Notes: a model not told the origin generated them from the letters alone. Numbered from the stretch's first letter, positions 1 to 8,556 are shown. The stretch is DNA of 64,000 nucleotides from Gammaproteobacteria bacterium (GCA_012960535.1 DUBB01000031.1:196606-260605), one strand, 5' to 3'. Translations and numbers: made by a program.

Positions 1-1068
1 ACCGCCGTAGCAGAATTCGGCCAGCATGACTGAATTCTTGCTGGTGACCAGTGGACAGGCTCCATAGCCATCATAATCTGCTGGTTGTGCCGATTGGTTA
101 ATTCTGGCAAGCAGTGCTTTGGCAACAATGGGAGCCTGCAGACGCGCTGCGGCGGATGTTTTAGCATTCGGCGTATTGGTCGCGTCACCCAGGCCATAAA
201 TATTGCTGAAGGTTTTGTGCTGCAGTGTTCCCGGGTCAACATCGACCCAACCGGCAGCATCACCAATGGGGCTGCCCTTGAGGAAATCAGGGGCACTCTG
301 CGGCGGCGTCACATGCATCATGTCGAAAGCCCTACTGACCTGTTGTTTGTTACCCTCAGCATCTTCCACATCAAACACGGCTTGTTTGTTTGGCCCGTCA
401 ACGGCTACCAGGGTGTTCTTGAACTCGGCACTGATGCCGTAGCTGGCAACGACGCCTTTAAGTGCTTCGGCAAACAAGGGCACGCCAAACATGCTGGGCA
501 AGGTGGTATGAAAGGCGATATCAGCATTTATATTATTTTTCCTGAAATGGTCGGCCGCCATATACATGATTTTCTGCGGTGCACCAGCACATTTGATGGG
601 CATGGCTGGCTGGGTAAACAGCGCCGATCCTCCGGAAAAATTCTGGATACAATCCCAGGTGTAATTGGCATATTCCAGGAGGTAATTACTGCACACACCA
701 TTGCTACCCATCGTCTCCAGCAGGCCATCTACTTTATGCCAATCCAGCTGGAGGCCTGGGCATACCACCAGATAGTCATACTCGACCGACTCACCGTTGG
801 CCAACTTCACCGAATTGAGTTCCGGGTGAAAACTCAAAACCGAATCCTTTATCCAGGCTGTTCCACTGGGCATGCAATCGGCCTGAGCATGATGAGTCGC
901 AGCAGCAGCATATTCACCACCACCCACCAGGGTAAAGGCAGGCTGGTAATAATGCGTATCCGAAGGGTCGATAATAGCAATATCCAGCGCCTTATCCTTT
1001 CGCCCGAGTAGCGCAGCAACAGTAATCCCTGCTGCACCGCCACCGACAATCACAATCTGATGTTTCAT
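1..1068 (-). CDS. Sulfide:quinone oxidoreductase (animal SQOR type)-like flavoprotein, 3' part missing
   Basis: The frame is open from an ATG at 1068 to the window edge (356 codons, no stop), so the C-terminus is missing. TAAGGAG at 1074-1080 is a good ribosome binding site. The N-terminus has the dinucleotide-binding stretch IVIVGGGAAG, followed by HYYQPAFTLVG. PIKCAGAPQKIMY places one cysteine at residue 160; HVTPP and AAGWVDVD follow. These blocks match the mitochondrial SQOR branch of the FAD/NAD(P) disulfide-reductase family, which oxidises sulfide to persulfide and passes electrons to quinone. Odd: where human SQOR has its second redox cysteine in GDCTN, this protein has GDATN (Ala296). 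It may therefore use another cysteine or catalyse another quinone- or NAD-linked reaction. The family call is firm; sulfide as substrate is not. Confidence 0.8.
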   Translation of the reverse strand, partial: MKHQIVIVGGGAAGITVAALLGRKDKALDIAIIDPSDTHYYQPAFTLVGGGEYAAAATHHAQADCMPSGTAWIKDSVLSFHPELNSVKLANGESVEYDYLVVCPGLQLDWHKVDGLLETMGSNGVCSNYLLEYANYTWDCIQNFSGGSALFTQPAMPIKCAGAPQKIMYMAADHFRKNNINADIAFHTTLPSMFGVPLFAEALKGVVASYGISAEFKNTLVAVDGPNKQAVFDVEDAEGNKQQVSRAFDMMHVTPPQSAPDFLKGSPIGDAAGWVDVDPGTLQHKTFSNIYGLGDATNTPNAKTSAAARLQAPIVAKALLARINQSAQPADYDGYGACPLVTSKNSVMLAEFCYGG

Positions 1069-1085
1069 GCATGCTCCTTAATAAA

Positions 1086-1155
1086 AGAATGTACCTACTA
1101 ATAATAGAAAGAATGTACTTGCAATCTTTTTTTACTGACATTAGTACAAATGTAC
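1086..1155. promoter_or_regulatory. Candidate operator upstream of the SQOR-like gene
   Basis: AGAATGTAC occurs at 1086-1094 and 1110-1118, 24 bp apart, and AATGTAC again at 1149-1155. The last copy lies in a 16-bp near-perfect palindrome at 1138-1153, ACATTAGTACAAATGT, centred on GTAC with one mismatched pair. The cluster sits 18-87 bp upstream of the SQOR-like start, a fitting place for a repressor. Sulfide-responsive ArsR-type repressors often control sqr genes, but no regulator is visible here, so the factor is unknown. The rest of 1069-1349 shows no credible gene. Confidence 0.4.
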
Positions 1156-1349
1156 CCAGAGCACCACCTGAAACCCGGCTAGCCCGCCAACGTCAATACA
1201 GGGCCTTTCCCACGACCGGCGCTTGCTCTGCTGGTATGGCAGACCCTACCATGGGACTACATTAGACATCCTGACTAAAAAACCTTACCTTAACGCCCAC
1301 AAAAAAAGTATTCCGCTTTGCCTGAACATCTCAGACAGGACCTGACCCC

Positions 1350-3086
1350 ATGGCAACACTGATCCAATGTCATCGCCTTACCCATTCCCTGGGCAACAAA
1401 GCTTTATTTAAATCCCTTGATATAGCCATCAATGAGGGCGATAAAATTGGCCTGGTCGGTCACAATGGCTCAGGTAAATCCACCCTGTTAGGCATTCTGA
1501 GTCAAGCCCTGGAAGCCGATGAGGGAGAGATCTCCCTTAATCGGGGACTGCAGCTGGAAGTGGTGGAGCAATTTATCAATCCCAGACTATTTGACCATAC
1601 GCTGGCCCAGGCTTTGACTGACAAACTACCCGAGGAGGGCAAGGACTTTAATCAATACCGTGTTGAACAGTTACTGGCAGAACTGGGTTTTGGTCCTAAT
1701 GAATACAATTACCTCGTATCTGACCTCAGCGGCGGTCAACAGAACCGGCTCATGTTTGCTCGCGCTGTTATCAATAACCCGAATCTAATTCTGTTTGATG
1801 AGCCAACTAACCATCTAGACCTGACCACTCTGTTGTATTTTGAAAAATTCCTGCAGCAGCTGGACGCAGGGTTCCTTCTAATTTCTCACGACCGGCAATT
1901 TCTCGACTCGGTAACCCATCGCACTGTATTTCTCAGAGACGAAAGAATTTATAGTTTTAATCTCCCTTATACACAAGCAAAAAATCATCTGGATGCTCAG
2001 GACGAAGCAGCCAGCGCTCGACTCAAATCAGAAGAAAAAGCTATCAAGAGCCTCGCAGCCAGTGCCAAGCGCCTAGCCAATTGGGGCAAAGTTTACGACA
2101 ACGAAAAATTTGCAACGAGAGCTAAGAGTATGGAGAAACGGGTCGAGAAGATGGAAGAGAACAAGACTTTTGTCAGCAAAGGTTCGAGGCTCAATCTTGA
2201 TCTGGAACTGCAGGTAGCACGCGCTGACAGGATGCTGCATATCGAAAATCAGGAAATCCTGTCCCCCGGTGAAGACCCAGTACCCTTATTTCACATTGAA
2301 GAATTTTTTATACGACCCGGTGATCGAATCGCTCTGCTGGGACATAACGGTGTCGGCAAGACAACCTTAATCAAATTAATTATGAACCAGTATGCAAACG
2401 ACAAAAGCGGCGACTTCATAAAATTTAACCCGCAAACTGATATCGGTTATTACGATCAGGAAATAAACGATCTAGATGGCACGATGAATCTCATGGAAAC
2501 CCTGAGAGCCCGCAGTCATCGAGGCAGCGAAGCAGACTACAACACCGCTCTAATCAATGCAGGATTCCCATACAAGGATATGACCAAAAAGGTTGCGGTG
2601 TTAAGCGGCGGTGAAAAAGCCCGCCTGATGTTCCTGATCATCAAGATAAACCAGCCTAATTTTCTAGTTCTGGACGAACCCACCAATCACATTGATATTC
2701 AGGGCAGACAACAGCTTGAACAGCAGATTCTGACAACCAGGGCAACGCTACTAGTCACCTCGCACGATCGCAGATTTATTGACCATATCGCAGATCGTTA
2801 TGTGCTGATCCAGAACAAGCAGCTGATAGAAATCAACAGCCCAGAGACGTTTTACCAGACTGACTCAAGCCCATCGATGGAAAGTATTCATACCAAAGTG
2901 GACAGGCAAACCGAACCTGTCTCGGTAAACGATGAAGATTCGATTCTGGAAAGGATTATTGAGCTGGAAACCTTGATTGCAGAAGACCATGCCAGAAAAT
3001 CCAAATTCCAGAAGCCTAAATTGCAGTCCAACTGGCATACTGAGCTCGCTCACCTCAACGCCTTGCTAACCACCGAGCCTGAATAA
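1350..3086 (+). CDS. ABC-F family ATPase (translation factor type)
   Basis: A 578-residue soluble protein with two ATP-binding cassettes and no membrane segments. Cassette 1 has Walker A GHNGSGKST at 37-45, signature LSGGQQNR near 126 and Walker B LILFDEPTNHLD near 146-157. Cassette 2 has GHNGVGKTT near 331, LSGGEKAR near 418 and FLVLDEPTNHID near 437. Between them is a charged, probably helical linker (about 205-300) of the kind that reaches the ribosomal P-site in ABC-F proteins. A charged C-terminal tail follows. CAGGA at 1336-1340 precedes the ATG. The protein is diverged from EttA, Uup and YheS, so no symbol is given. ABC-F proteins act on ribosomes to relieve stalling or protect against antibiotics; which applies here is not visible. 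No clear terminator follows. Confidence 0.9.
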   Translation: MATLIQCHRLTHSLGNKALFKSLDIAINEGDKIGLVGHNGSGKSTLLGILSQALEADEGEISLNRGLQLEVVEQFINPRLFDHTLAQALTDKLPEEGKDFNQYRVEQLLAELGFGPNEYNYLVSDLSGGQQNRLMFARAVINNPNLILFDEPTNHLDLTTLLYFEKFLQQLDAGFLLISHDRQFLDSVTHRTVFLRDERIYSFNLPYTQAKNHLDAQDEAASARLKSEEKAIKSLAASAKRLANWGKVYDNEKFATRAKSMEKRVEKMEENKTFVSKGSRLNLDLELQVARADRMLHIENQEILSPGEDPVPLFHIEEFFIRPGDRIALLGHNGVGKTTLIKLIMNQYANDKSGDFIKFNPQTDIGYYDQEINDLDGTMNLMETLRARSHRGSEADYNTALINAGFPYKDMTKKVAVLSGGEKARLMFLIIKINQPNFLVLDEPTNHIDIQGRQQLEQQILTTRATLLVTSHDRRFIDHIADRYVLIQNKQLIEINSPETFYQTDSSPSMESIHTKVDRQTEPVSVNDEDSILERIIELETLIAEDHARKSKFQKPKLQSNWHTELAHLNALLTTEPE

Positions 3087-3183
3087 GAATCGAATCTTTA
3101 CTCTCTTACCAAACCGCAGTGGACCAGGTTACCTGATCACCGTGAGCATCAACTTAACTTAAGGGAAAAACAGCCGAACAGTT

Positions 3184-3239
3184 TATAATCCGGTTTATGC
3201 TATTGTGCCCATAACAGTGCTCATAACCGCACTCATAAC
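3184..3239 (+). promoter_or_regulatory. Possible promoter -10 and three-copy CATAAC repeat before the P450 gene
   Basis: A perfect TATAAT at 3184-3189 could be a -10 element; no good -35 box lies at the usual distance. Downstream, CATAAC occurs at 3210-3215, 3222-3227 and 3234-3239, exactly every 12 bp, just before the P450/methyltransferase operon. Short phased direct repeats at this place may bind a regulator. This rests on pattern alone. Confidence 0.35.
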
Positions 3240-3262
3240 ATTCGCAACCACAAAACTGCACT

Positions 3263-4546
3263 ATGACCAGCAAGGACATGAACAGCATGCAGAAGCGAGC
3301 TTTAGCGGAGAAAAGAGACACCACCCAAATAGCCCAGGGCTTTGATCTACTGACGCTTCCTGAAGATTTTTACGACGACCCCTTCGTTTATTACAATGCC
3401 CTGCGAGCGCACTCACCGATCAAGCAGATGTCTGACGGTAGTTACTTCCTCACCCGTTACGCGGACCTCATGACCATATACAAAAACACAACCCTGTTCT
3501 GTTCCGACAAGACAATCCAATTTAAGCCTAAATTCGGTGATACACCCTTGTACGAGCACCACACCAGCTCGCTGGTATTCAACGACCCGCCCCTGCACAC
3601 CCGCGTGCGCAGCATCTTAAACGGTGCACTGGTACCGAGGGCCATCAAGGCAATGGAACCCAGCCTGATCGCGCTGGTCGATGAATTGATTAATAACATG
3701 AGGCACTGCACCCAGGTCGATCTGATCGAAGATTTCGCCAGCGCCATTCCCATCGAAGTCATTGGTAATCTACTCGATATACCGCGAAGTGAACGAGCAC
3801 CGTTACGTAACTGGTCACTGGCAATTTTAGGCGCGCTGGAACCGGTTGTCAGCGAACAGGCAGCCAACTGGGGTAATCAGTCGGTGAAGGATTTCCTCAC
3901 CTACCTGGCAGATCTTACCCAGCGTCGGCGCAGCCAGCCCGGCGACCCCGAACAGGATGTTTTAACCCGACTCATTCAGGGTGAAGCAAGCGGCGCAAAA
4001 CTCTCAGAGAAAGAGTTGCTGCACAATTGTATTTTCCTGCTCAATGCCGGCCATGAAACCACCACGAACCTGATCGGTAGTGCCCTGGTTACATTGCACG
4101 ATAACCCCGAGCAGCGACAGCGCCTGATCGAGCGACCGGAACTGATCAAGCCAGCCGTTGAAGAGGTGCTCCGCCTGGAAAGCCCCAATCAACTGGGTAA
4201 TAGAATGGCAACCGAAACTGTTAATATCAGCGGTAATTCAATCCCGGCAGGCGCCAATATCCACCTGTGTATCGGTGCTGCCAATCGCGATCCGAGCATA
4301 TTTCCATACGCTGAGCATTTTAACATCAGTCGCTCTCCTAATCGTCACCTCGCCTTTGCCAGTGGTGCTCACAACTGCATCGGTAATACCCTGGCACGAC
4401 TGGAGGCAAGCATCGCCATCTCAGGCTTTATTGGCCAATTCCCCAACTATCGACTGGTCGATAGGCCTGTCCGCGGTGGACGGGCCCGATTCCGTGGCTT
4501 TCTCAGTATCCCCTGCCTGCTAGAGGGAGACAGCAGTGGCCAATAG
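3263..4546 (+). CDS. Cytochrome P450 monooxygenase
   Basis: A 427-residue soluble bacterial P450. The I-helix motif AGHETT is near residues 262-267, the ExxR motif (EEVLR) is near 300, and the haem loop FASGAHNCIG places the axial thiolate at Cys372. The usual phenylalanine-glycine opening of the loop is replaced by FAS, a tolerated variation. No signal or membrane anchor is present, so it should need a separate ferredoxin/reductase, none of which is seen nearby. Methionines 1, 6 and 9 are all possible starts; AAGGA at 3272-3276 best fits Met9 (3287). The 3' end overlaps the COMT-like gene by 11 bp, so hydroxylation followed by O-methylation of one substrate is a reasonable inference. Confidence 0.9.
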   Translation: MTSKDMNSMQKRALAEKRDTTQIAQGFDLLTLPEDFYDDPFVYYNALRAHSPIKQMSDGSYFLTRYADLMTIYKNTTLFCSDKTIQFKPKFGDTPLYEHHTSSLVFNDPPLHTRVRSILNGALVPRAIKAMEPSLIALVDELINNMRHCTQVDLIEDFASAIPIEVIGNLLDIPRSERAPLRNWSLAILGALEPVVSEQAANWGNQSVKDFLTYLADLTQRRRSQPGDPEQDVLTRLIQGEASGAKLSEKELLHNCIFLLNAGHETTTNLIGSALVTLHDNPEQRQRLIERPELIKPAVEEVLRLESPNQLGNRMATETVNISGNSIPAGANIHLCIGAANRDPSIFPYAEHFNISRSPNRHLAFASGAHNCIGNTLARLEASIAISGFIGQFPNYRLVDRPVRGGRARFRGFLSIPCLLEGDSSGQ

Positions 4547-5258
4547 TCTATTGGTACGCCTGCAAGCGCTCCCCTGGGCAGCAAAAGAGGGCTTTGCTAT
4601 GCTGCTCGACACGGTTACGGGTGCCCCTGAACGCAAGCAGGCTGCCCTGGCTTATGTAAAAGCTCACGCAACTGCTGGCAATCCAGCCAGCGTTCTGGCA
4701 GCCCTGGATGATTTTGGACGAAACCGGCGCTTCCTGATGAATATCGGAGACGAGAAAGGGCCGCTTCTTGAAAAGTATATCCACCAGGCCGGAACTCATC
4801 CCAGAATGCTGGAACTCGGGGGATATGTCGGCTACTCGGCGATTCTATTCAGCCAGATGATGGGCAGATCCGGGCAACTGGTTTCCATAGAGCTGAATCC
4901 CCAGGCAGTCAACGTGGCACAACAGATGGTCGAGTTTGCCGGACTGTCCGGACAAGTCGACATATTGCAGGGAGATTCCCACGAGCTTATTCCCCAGCTT
5001 AGTGGTCACTTTGACCTCGTTTTCCTGGACCACTGGAAGAACTTGTATACCCGAGACTTGCAACTCATCGAGAGCAACCAACTGCTAAAACCGGGATCGA
5101 CCATTATCGCTGATAACTGCGGCCCCCTGTTTAACCCGGATGTCTACCTCAACTACGTACGCAACCACTCACTCTACACGTCTACCTACATCAGCGCCCA
5201 TCTTGAATACCAGACCATCGAAGATGGCGTGGAAGTATCCACCTGGCAGGGATCCTGA
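4536..5258 (+). CDS. Catechol O-methyltransferase-like SAM methyltransferase
   Basis: A 240-residue class I methyltransferase starting at GTG, with GAGGGAGA just upstream at 4523-4530. It has the SAM-binding segment LELGGYVGYSA (92-102), acidic loop SIELNP (117-122) and the COMT block FLDHWK. Aligning by motif with mammalian COMT, the Mg2+ ligands correspond to Asp165, Asp193 and Asn194, the catalytic lysine to Lys168 and the catechol-gating glutamate to Glu224. The MN(I/V)GD.KG segment is also shared. All catalytic residues are kept, so SAM-dependent methylation of a catechol-like diol is the best call. Typical bacterial caffeoyl-CoA-type O-methyltransferases lack the HWK block. It overlaps and is presumably translated together with the P450 gene. 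Confidence 0.85.
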   Translation: MANSLLVRLQALPWAAKEGFAMLLDTVTGAPERKQAALAYVKAHATAGNPASVLAALDDFGRNRRFLMNIGDEKGPLLEKYIHQAGTHPRMLELGGYVGYSAILFSQMMGRSGQLVSIELNPQAVNVAQQMVEFAGLSGQVDILQGDSHELIPQLSGHFDLVFLDHWKNLYTRDLQLIESNQLLKPGSTIIADNCGPLFNPDVYLNYVRNHSLYTSTYISAHLEYQTIEDGVEVSTWQGS

Positions 5259-5297
5259 CACACCTGTACGGGGCATAAATGATGTCAACGCCCAGAC

Positions 5298-6254
5298 TTA
5301 ACGATCTACTATTTTATGGGTCAGGCTCATATAAGATCGGTTAATAAATCCAGTGTTATCGCCGTTCTGCTCATCCCACTCTTTGGTTAACCCAGCGGCA
5401 ACTACCTCGTCAAGCGTGGCACCATGTTCGATCATAGCCATCATTCGTGTGCGGATTATGCTCAACATATCAATATAGTCTTTCAACGCATTGTAGTCGG
5501 TGATAGCACCATGACCAGGAATCACCACCGTATCCTTATTGATCAGCTTTAAAGTTTCTGTACAGAAACGAATGACACCATCGAGTGTGCCACCATTGCC
5601 AGCATCGATAAACGGGTAACCCGCATTGTTGAAGACATCGCCAAGGTGTACCGCATTACTGGTACGAAAAATAACCGCCGTATCACCTGTGGTATGTGCG
5701 GGGCCAAAATGAAACAGGTCTACTCGTTCCCCATTGATATGGAACTGCATGGTTTTATCAAAAGTCAAGGTGGGCAGCGCCTCTTCTGGGTAGGCCTTCT
5801 GCAAATAGGACGCAACCACCAGGTTAATCAGATGATCATCAAGCATCATGCTTCGGGAATTAGCATGGCTGACCAGCCAGGCACCTTTCGGCCCGAGCGC
5901 CAGATTGCCCTCGGCATGGTCAAAGTGCCAATGGGTATTGACCACAAAATCAATCGCCTGCCCGCCAAGTTCGCCTATGGCAGCTTCTATGTTTGGCATC
6001 AGGCTGGGAAACTGATCGTCAACTATGAGAACGCCATCCTTACCGGTGCTGACTGCAATATTCCCACCGGTTCCAAATAACACATTAAGATTCTTGGCAA
6101 CGGCCTGAACAGTAATCTCCGGTTTATCAAAATCCCAGCCAAAAGCAACTCCGAGAGGCTTCAACGGTAACGGCTCCGGTATCTCGGGTCCTGAGTGGGA
6201 AAATGCAGTTGAGCAAAAAAACATTAGGAAAAATCTAAGCAGCATTGTATGCAT
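5298..6254 (-). CDS. Periplasmic metallo-beta-lactamase-fold hydrolase
   Basis: A 318-residue MBL-fold protein with a short Sec signal (hydrophobic residues 4-18, then FSHSGP). The dinuclear zinc site is complete: HWHFDH (His108, His110, Asp112, His113), His187 in GPAHTTGDT, Asp206 in HLGDVF and His248 in IPGHG. The start could be the ATG at 6254 (GGGAG upstream) or at 6245 (AAGGA upstream). The family includes SoxH/quinoprotein-relay-type hydrolases as well as true beta-lactamases; the overall pattern fits a general MBL hydrolase, and the substrate is unknown. It converges on the COMT-like gene without a visible terminator. Confidence 0.88.
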   Translation of the reverse strand: MHTMLLRFFLMFFCSTAFSHSGPEIPEPLPLKPLGVAFGWDFDKPEITVQAVAKNLNVLFGTGGNIAVSTGKDGVLIVDDQFPSLMPNIEAAIGELGGQAIDFVVNTHWHFDHAEGNLALGPKGAWLVSHANSRSMMLDDHLINLVVASYLQKAYPEEALPTLTFDKTMQFHINGERVDLFHFGPAHTTGDTAVIFRTSNAVHLGDVFNNAGYPFIDAGNGGTLDGVIRFCTETLKLINKDTVVIPGHGAITDYNALKDYIDMLSIIRTRMMAMIEHGATLDEVVAAGLTKEWDEQNGDNTGFINRSYMSLTHKIVDR

Positions 6255-6270
6255 CCTTGTTAGCTCCCTT

Positions 6271-6305
6271 TATTTACAGTGAATTAACTATTTACAGTGA
6301 ATTAA
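6271..6305. repeat. Two-copy tandem direct repeat, 18-bp period
   Basis: TATTTACAGTGAATTAA occurs at 6271-6287 and again at 6289-6305, identical over 17 bases with one base between. It lies 17-51 bp upstream of the MBL-fold hydrolase start, where it would overlap the promoter or leader. It may be a recent slippage duplication or a doubled regulator site. Confidence 0.7.
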
Positions 6306-6454
6306 ACATGTTTTCTGGAATTCAGCAAACAACTTCTATAGGAACGAGCGCAAGCCGCTGTGACTGCTCGGTTATCCTGACAACACCGGGTGGCTAGGTC
6401 GTGCCAATCCAGCAGGAAAGCCTGCCCAGGCAATAACCCAAAGGCGATCCAGAA

Positions 6455-7747
6455 TTAACGATGATCAATAATACGCTGGGCTTTACCTTCAGACCTGGGA
6501 ATCCTACCAGGCTCGTGAACCACTACTTTCGCGGTAACGCCTATGAATGTTTTAATTCTGTGTACTAGTTCAGCCGCAGTGCTATCGGAATTTGCATCCG
6601 CATTTTCTGAAAGTTCCACATTGACAGTCATGACATCCATGTGCCGGTCCTTGGACAACTCGATCTGGTAATGAGGAGAAAGCGCGTCAATTGCCAGTAA
6701 ATGCTCCTCAATCTGAGTCGGAAAGACATTGACCCCACGGATGATCATCATGTCATCACTACGGCCGGTTATACGAGCCATCCGTCGCATGGTTCTGGCG
6801 CTACCGGGCAAAAGCCGGGTTAGATCACGGGTACGATAGCGAATAATTGGCATGGCTTCCTTGGTCAGGCTGGTAAACACCAACTCACCTTCTTCTCCGT
6901 CTGCAACGATTTCACCGGTTTCCGGATTAATCACTTCAGGGTAAAAATGATCTTCCCAAATAGTTGGACCATCCTTTGTTAACAGACATTCCTGAGCCAC
7001 ACCTGGGCCCATCACCTCAGATAGACCGTAAATATCAACCGCATCGAGGTGCAATCGCGATTCGATTTCTCTGCGCATGGCATCGGTCCACGGCTCAGCA
7101 CCAAAGATGCCCAGCCGTAAAGACAACTTTTTCGGATCAACACCCTGACGATCCATTTCATCAGCGATGTTCAGCATGTAAGACGGCGTCACCATAATGA
7201 TATCCGGATCAAAGTCCTGAATCAGTTGCACCTGCTTCTCAGTCTGACCACCCCCCACAGGAATCACTGCACAACCCAATCTTTCACCCCCATAGTGGGC
7301 GCCGAGTCCTCCGGTAAACAGACCATAACCATAGGACACATGGATTTTATCCAGGGCCTGGCCACCGGCAGCACGAATCGATCTTGCCGCCACGTCAGCC
7401 CAGACATCGATATCATTTTTGGTGTAGCCCACCACTGTAGGCTTACCAGTAGTACCACTTGAGGCATGAATGCGTACCACGGCTTCCATGGGAACCGCGA
7501 AGCTTCTGAACGGATAGTTATCGCGTAGATCCTGCTTGGTGGTGAACGGGAACTTGACCAGATCTTCCAGGCTAACTAATTCATCTGGATGTACCCCACT
7601 GGCATCGAATTTATCTCGATACATCAGGGAATTTTCATAAGCGTGCCGCAGTGTCTTCTTCATTCGCTGCAACTGAAGATTGCGTAGCTCATCGACACTG
7701 GCTGTTTCGATCTCGTGTAAAGGATCATGACAGGCTGAGTTCGGCAT
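6455..7747 (-). CDS. paaK: Phenylacetate-CoA ligase
   Basis: A 430-residue member of the ANL superfamily in the PaaK branch; length and motifs agree with this enzyme. The P-loop SSGTTGKPTVVGYT lies at about 96-109, followed by the PaaK-type region SYGYGLFTGGLGAHYG, DIYGLSE, the hinge ITGRSDDMMIIRGVNVFPTQIE and a C-terminal lysine region (RSEGKAQRI). It would activate phenylacetate or a hydroxylated relative with ATP and CoA. The start is set at 7747 because AAGGA sits 6 bp upstream; 12 more in-frame codons would extend to 7783 without such support. No other paa genes (ring epoxidase, ring hydrolysis) are in the window. Aryl-acetate activation would fit with the amine dehydrogenase genes further along. 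Confidence 0.92.
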   Translation of the reverse strand: MPNSACHDPLHEIETASVDELRNLQLQRMKKTLRHAYENSLMYRDKFDASGVHPDELVSLEDLVKFPFTTKQDLRDNYPFRSFAVPMEAVVRIHASSGTTGKPTVVGYTKNDIDVWADVAARSIRAAGGQALDKIHVSYGYGLFTGGLGAHYGGERLGCAVIPVGGGQTEKQVQLIQDFDPDIIMVTPSYMLNIADEMDRQGVDPKKLSLRLGIFGAEPWTDAMRREIESRLHLDAVDIYGLSEVMGPGVAQECLLTKDGPTIWEDHFYPEVINPETGEIVADGEEGELVFTSLTKEAMPIIRYRTRDLTRLLPGSARTMRRMARITGRSDDMMIIRGVNVFPTQIEEHLLAIDALSPHYQIELSKDRHMDVMTVNVELSENADANSDSTAAELVHRIKTFIGVTAKVVVHEPGRIPRSEGKAQRIIDHR

Positions 7748-8020
7748 AGTAATTCCTTGTGTTGTACAGGCAGAATAAACCACGTTTTTGCTGCTCCGGC
7801 AATCACCAATCTTCTTGATTAAAGAGCATAGCGACGACTATGGCCAACGCTACGGGCGCAACCAAACCACGCAACAGACAACATATTCACGTCATCAAGT
7901 GCCAGAAATCCTGGCCATAGAATACGCGGGGTTTTTATACTGTTGCCCTGCGATCCTGATATTTCGCGCCAGTACCACAACCCCTCGGGCTCAGCCTGGC
8001 AGACAATCATCTATTCTTGA
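7748..8020. other. Intergenic stretch between divergent paaK and the GFA region
   Basis: No credible gene, RNA or strong hairpin was seen here. The only long frames lack ribosome binding sites and read as shadows. Promoters for paaK (leftward) and the GFA gene (rightward) must lie in 7748-8184, but no clear -35/-10 pair was recognised. Confidence 0.4.
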
Positions 8021-8188
8021 ATGAATCAGAACACGCTGTTTAAACCCAAACGCCTTCGCCAGGATTGGCCTGGTCCGCACTTCTGGAACTCAAAGTTAAA
8101 TCAATTGGATAGTGTCTTCTTTTGTGGGAAGCTGGAATCGTCTATCAATCATTGCCAGCAAAAAGCCTATTGGGAGAGTAGTCTATGA
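8021..8188 (+). CDS. Possible small ORF (55 aa) overlapping the GFA gene start
   Basis: An ATG at 8021 opens a 55-codon frame whose TGA overlaps the GFA start as ATGA. The product is basic and aromatic-rich at its N-terminus, with no signal, membrane segment or known motif. There is no Shine-Dalgarno sequence before it, and the frame may be open by chance. The stop/start overlap is the only point in favour. Confidence 0.2.
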   Translation: MNQNTLFKPKRLRQDWPGPHFWNSKLNQLDSVFFCGKLESSINHCQQKAYWESSL

Positions 8189-8556
8189 GCATTCAAATAG
8201 CGGGAGGTTGTTTCTGCGGATCGATTCGTTATTCCTTTGAGGATGGTGCCTACGCCACTGCCAACTGCCATTGCACCATGTGCAGGCGCACCTCGGCAGC
8301 ACCCTTCGTACCCTGGATCGTCGTTCCCAAGGAACACTTCAGATATACCGACGGAACCCCCAAGGTACTCAATTCCTCGCAACACGGTACTCGCTATTTC
8401 TGTGCAGACTGCGGGACGCCGCTCGCCTGCGAGAATGATTCTCATGCCGATGTAATCGACATCACTATCTGCAGTCTCGATGCGCCCGAGGCTACTATTC
8501 CAGAGCATGAAGTCTACCTTGACACTCGCCTGCCATGGTCAACGGCAAACGAATGA
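8185..8556 (+). CDS. GFA-domain zinc protein (glutathione-dependent formaldehyde-activating-like)
   Basis: A 123-residue single-domain protein with the cysteine pattern of the GFA/CENP-V fold: GGCFCGSIRY (Cys9, Cys11), CHCTMCRR (Cys28, Cys30, Cys33) and YFCADCGTPL (Cys73, Cys76). GGGAGAG ends a few bases before the ATG. The founding member, Gfa, was described as helping formaldehyde combine with glutathione, but most single-domain relatives have no proven reaction. Nothing in the neighbourhood points to formaldehyde metabolism, although amine oxidation elsewhere could yield it if methylamine were a substrate. Confidence 0.88.
   Translation: MSIQIAGGCFCGSIRYSFEDGAYATANCHCTMCRRTSAAPFVPWIVVPKEHFRYTDGTPKVLNSSQHGTRYFCADCGTPLACENDSHADVIDITICSLDAPEATIPEHEVYLDTRLPWSTANE

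Noticed and set aside
85-1011. 308-codon plus-strand frame over the SQOR-like gene
   Set aside because: It is the antisense shadow of a gene with clear SQOR motifs; its own translation has no family features or ribosome site.
1071-1265. 64-codon plus-strand frame in the SQOR-like upstream region
   Set aside because: No ribosome site, no motif, and it covers the candidate operator.
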